From Pseudomonadota bacterium (GTDB lineage Bacteria > Pseudomonadota > Alphaproteobacteria > Sphingomonadales > Sphingomonadaceae), in the NCBI GenBank assembly GCA_029781465.1, contig JAKOWQ010000285.1, positions 1 through 6,326 on the forward strand: a stretch of DNA of 6,326 nt, read 5' to 3'. The translations under genes and the position numbers were made by a program. Each line of letters opens with the position of its first letter. Within the stretch, counting starts at the first letter, position 1. The notes under the pieces are model-generated. The model worked only from the letters and a program-made list of their open reading frames with translations, was not told the origin of the DNA and ran no database searches. Below, one piece after another: positions 4,242 through 6,326 of the stretch.

Positions 4242-6326
4242 TCAGAAGCCCAGCACCAGCGTGGCGCTGACGGTGCGCGGAGCGCCGATCTGCACGAAGG
4301 GCACGCTGCCGTAGGTGCCAACACCCGTCGTGGTCGAATAGCTGAAGCTCTGGTTCAGGTTGCCGCCAAACCCGCCGACATAGAACTGGTCGAACAGGTT
4401 GTAGACGTTGAGCTGAACGTAAGACTTGTCGCCCAGGCCGACCGCCTTGAGATTGAAGCGGGCGTCGAGGTTGACCAGCCAGTAAGCCGCCGCCGTCGCG
4501 GTATAGATCTGCGTGCTTGAGACCGTGGTGGTCGGAGTGGCTCCGCCCGAGGTCAGCGCACCAGACGGGATGAACGTACCGGTGAAGATGGCTTCGTTGG
4601 TGTCGTAGATATAACGCTCACCGGTGCGCTTGGCGGTGATACCCAGTTCGATCGGGCCCAGCGTACCGCGTGCATTGACGCCGAAGGTATACTTGGGAGC
4701 GCCAGCTTCGCGCTTGCCGGCGGTAAGCGCATAGATCGGCGTGCCGTTGACGTTCTCGCCGATCGCGATGTTGTCCTTGATCTCGGACTTCAGCACGCTG
4801 CCGAAGACATAGAACGAGAACTCGGGAACCGGGGAGAAGGCGATCGAACCATCAATGCCGTACTTCTTGACGTTGCCCAGGTTGCGGTAAACGGTCTGGT
4901 TGATTTCCGGATCGTAGGCCGATGCCAGACGATTGTGGAACTGGTTGTAGAAGCCCGAGAACTGTGCCTGGATCTTGCCCGAGCGGAAGCGCATGCCCAG
5001 ATCGAAGTTGTCGGTGGTTTCCGGCTTCGGCTTGGCCCGATCGGTACCGACCGGGAAGTAGAAGGCGTTATAGAGGTTGTCAGTGCCGGGCACCGAAAGC
5101 CCCTGGCTGAAGTTGCCGAACACGCTGACATTGTCGGTCGCGTCGAACACGAAGCCAAGGTTGGGAAGAACCTTGTTGTAGTTGTAGATGCGCTGCTGCG
5201 GCGTGGCCCAGCCGCTCACCGAGATCGCACCGGTGGTGGTGTTGGTCGACGAGCTGTAGGGGTTGAGCAACTTGGCCTGGTCGATCAGGGTCTGATTACC
5301 GCCGAAGCATTCGACGAAACCGCTGGCCGAGCTGGTGAAGCAGTAGTTGGTCAGGTTACGCTTGAAGAACGGCGCGCGGATACCGGCAGTCAGCGTCAGG
5401 CGGTTGTCCATGAACTCGCCGCGGTATTCGGCCGAGATCTGATGCAGGATCGCGAACGACAGACGGTCACGCTTTTCAAGGGTGGCGCCGGCGACAGTCT
5501 GCTGACCATCGTTGACCGGGAACACATCGAGCGGCTCGCCATCATAGCCGACCAGGCCGACTTCGCCGGTCTGGCGGTGACGGGCGCGATCCCAGGTATA
5601 GGCGACGCGGAAGGTGTTGTGATCGTCCATATCCCAGCGCAGACCGGCGATCACGCCAATGCGGTGGGTCTGGGTCTGGCTCGGCGCGAGCACGGTGACC
5701 TGGTCAAGCGTATCACCGTCACCGTTGATGTCGCGGCCGAAGTAGGCCGAACCGCCAAGGTAACCGGTGGCGTTGTAGACGCCCGAGGTCGGGTCGATAT
5801 CGCGGGTGCCTTCGCGAGCGGAGGTCGTGCCGCCGCCATTGGCCTTCACATACTGATAGCTGGGATCGACCGTCAGCACGATGTTGTCGGCCAGGCTGAA
5901 GCGCGAGTTGATGCGGATGTTGCCGGTGTTCGACGGGTTGTAGCGACGATCGAACTCGGTGCCGCAGGAGCTGGCCGAATCCGCCTGGCCGGGGATCGGA
6001 TAGACCTGGCCGGTGGTTACGGCCGTGGCATCGCAGGGGAAGTTGATCGTGTACTTGCGCTCGCTCGAATTGGTCGGGAAGCGGTTGCCCGAACCCGAAC
6101 CGACCACACGGCCCGAATCGATGCGCAGCGGCAGCGAACCGAAGAAGTTGTTGCGGTTCTGGTTATAGTGCGCCGACAGCGAGATGAAGTCGTCACCCGC
6201 GAGCGGCTGGTAGATCTTCATGTTGTACTGCTGCTTGTTGACCCGGCCGTAGTTGTTGAACGGATTGTCGTTCACCGCCTTGCTGGCCGAGAAATAGGCG
6301 CGCAGACCGCCCGAGGTGATGTCGCC
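4242..6326 (-). CDS. TonB-dependent outer-membrane receptor (N-terminus cut by window edge)
   Basis: The C-terminal 694 residues of a TonB-dependent receptor, an outer-membrane beta-barrel importing a substrate (iron chelate, vitamin, sugar or other) using TonB-ExbB-ExbD energy. The frame is open through the right edge; the GTG at 6275 is an internal valine, not a start, and the fragment opens GDITSGGLRAYFSASKAV. Signal peptide, TonB box and most or all of the plug lie outside the window. Barrel features include alternating aromatic strands, NYNKVLPNLGFVFDATDNVS, LYNAFYFPVGTDRAKPKPET, YRNLGNVKKYGIDGSI (a family hallmark near the barrel end), VQLNVYNLFDQFYVGG, and a terminal strand ending LVLGF with C-terminal Phe, as used for barrel assembly. 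It has only four cysteines, in two close pairs, and a DINGDGDTLD loop (5703-5732). The substrate cannot be assigned; the family is very secure. Any promoter lies to the right of the window. Confidence 0.92.
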   Translation of the reverse strand, partial: GDITSGGLRAYFSASKAVNDNPFNNYGRVNKQQYNMKIYQPLAGDDFISLSAHYNQNRNNFFGSLPLRIDSGRVVGSGSGNRFPTNSSERKYTINFPCDATAVTTGQVYPIPGQADSASSCGTEFDRRYNPSNTGNIRINSRFSLADNIVLTVDPSYQYVKANGGGTTSAREGTRDIDPTSGVYNATGYLGGSAYFGRDINGDGDTLDQVTVLAPSQTQTHRIGVIAGLRWDMDDHNTFRVAYTWDRARHRQTGEVGLVGYDGEPLDVFPVNDGQQTVAGATLEKRDRLSFAILHQISAEYRGEFMDNRLTLTAGIRAPFFKRNLTNYCFTSSASGFVECFGGNQTLIDQAKLLNPYSSSTNTTTGAISVSGWATPQQRIYNYNKVLPNLGFVFDATDNVSVFGNFSQGLSVPGTDNLYNAFYFPVGTDRAKPKPETTDNFDLGMRFRSGKIQAQFSGFYNQFHNRLASAYDPEINQTVYRNLGNVKKYGIDGSIAFSPVPEFSFYVFGSVLKSEIKDNIAIGENVNGTPIYALTAGKREAGAPKYTFGVNARGTLGPIELGITAKRTGERYIYDTNEAIFTGTFIPSGALTSGGATPTTTVSSTQIYTATAAAYWLVNLDARFNLKAVGLGDKSYVQLNVYNLFDQFYVGGFGGNLNQSFSYSTTTGVGTYGSVPFVQIGAPRTVSATLVLGF

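Noticed and set aside
6273..6275. GTG at 6275 as the start of the TonB receptor
   Set aside because: The same frame continues open to the window edge with receptor-like sequence, and no signal peptide follows the GTG; it is an internal valine.

Overview
This window is GC-rich and looks like ordinary chromosomal core sequence from an alphaproteobacterium. ChpT (the CckA-to-CtrA phosphotransferase, known from Alphaproteobacteria), an alphaproteobacterial-type RpoH, and a large TonB-dependent receptor point most likely to the Sphingomonadales (Erythrobacteraceae or Sphingomonadaceae). That placement is an inference from protein character, not from a database search. I see no mobile element, integrase, CRISPR array, tRNA or rRNA.

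Left block, minus strand (about 1-1407): a compact three-gene operon. A JAMM/MPN-domain metallopeptidase comes first (1012-1407), then the histidine phosphotransferase chpT (340-984, 27 nt downstream), then an Amidase_2/AmpD-type N-acetylmuramoyl-L-alanine amidase. The amidase overlaps chpT by an ATGA start/stop and runs off the left edge.

Central block, plus strand (1424-4182): a large-subunit rRNA pseudouridine synthase of the RluD type diverges from the JAMM gene with only 16 bp between start codons. Next are the heat-shock sigma factor rpoH and the monofunctional peptidoglycan glycosyltransferase mtgA. An inverted repeat sits between rluD and rpoH, and a small hairpin overlaps the rpoH stop codon.

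Right block, minus strand (4242-6326): the C-terminal 694 residues of a TonB-dependent outer-membrane receptor, converging on mtgA. A strong hairpin with a T-tract in the minus direction separates the two.

No single pathway unites the genes. Three themes recur: envelope and peptidoglycan (the amidase probably in recycling, MtgA in glycan polymerisation, the receptor in outer-membrane uptake), global control (ChpT in the cell cycle, RpoH in heat shock), and ribosome maturation (RluD). I found no convincing undescribed system. The least explained element is the JAMM peptidase leading the chpT operon, together with the very tight palindrome-containing divergent junction it shares with rluD.
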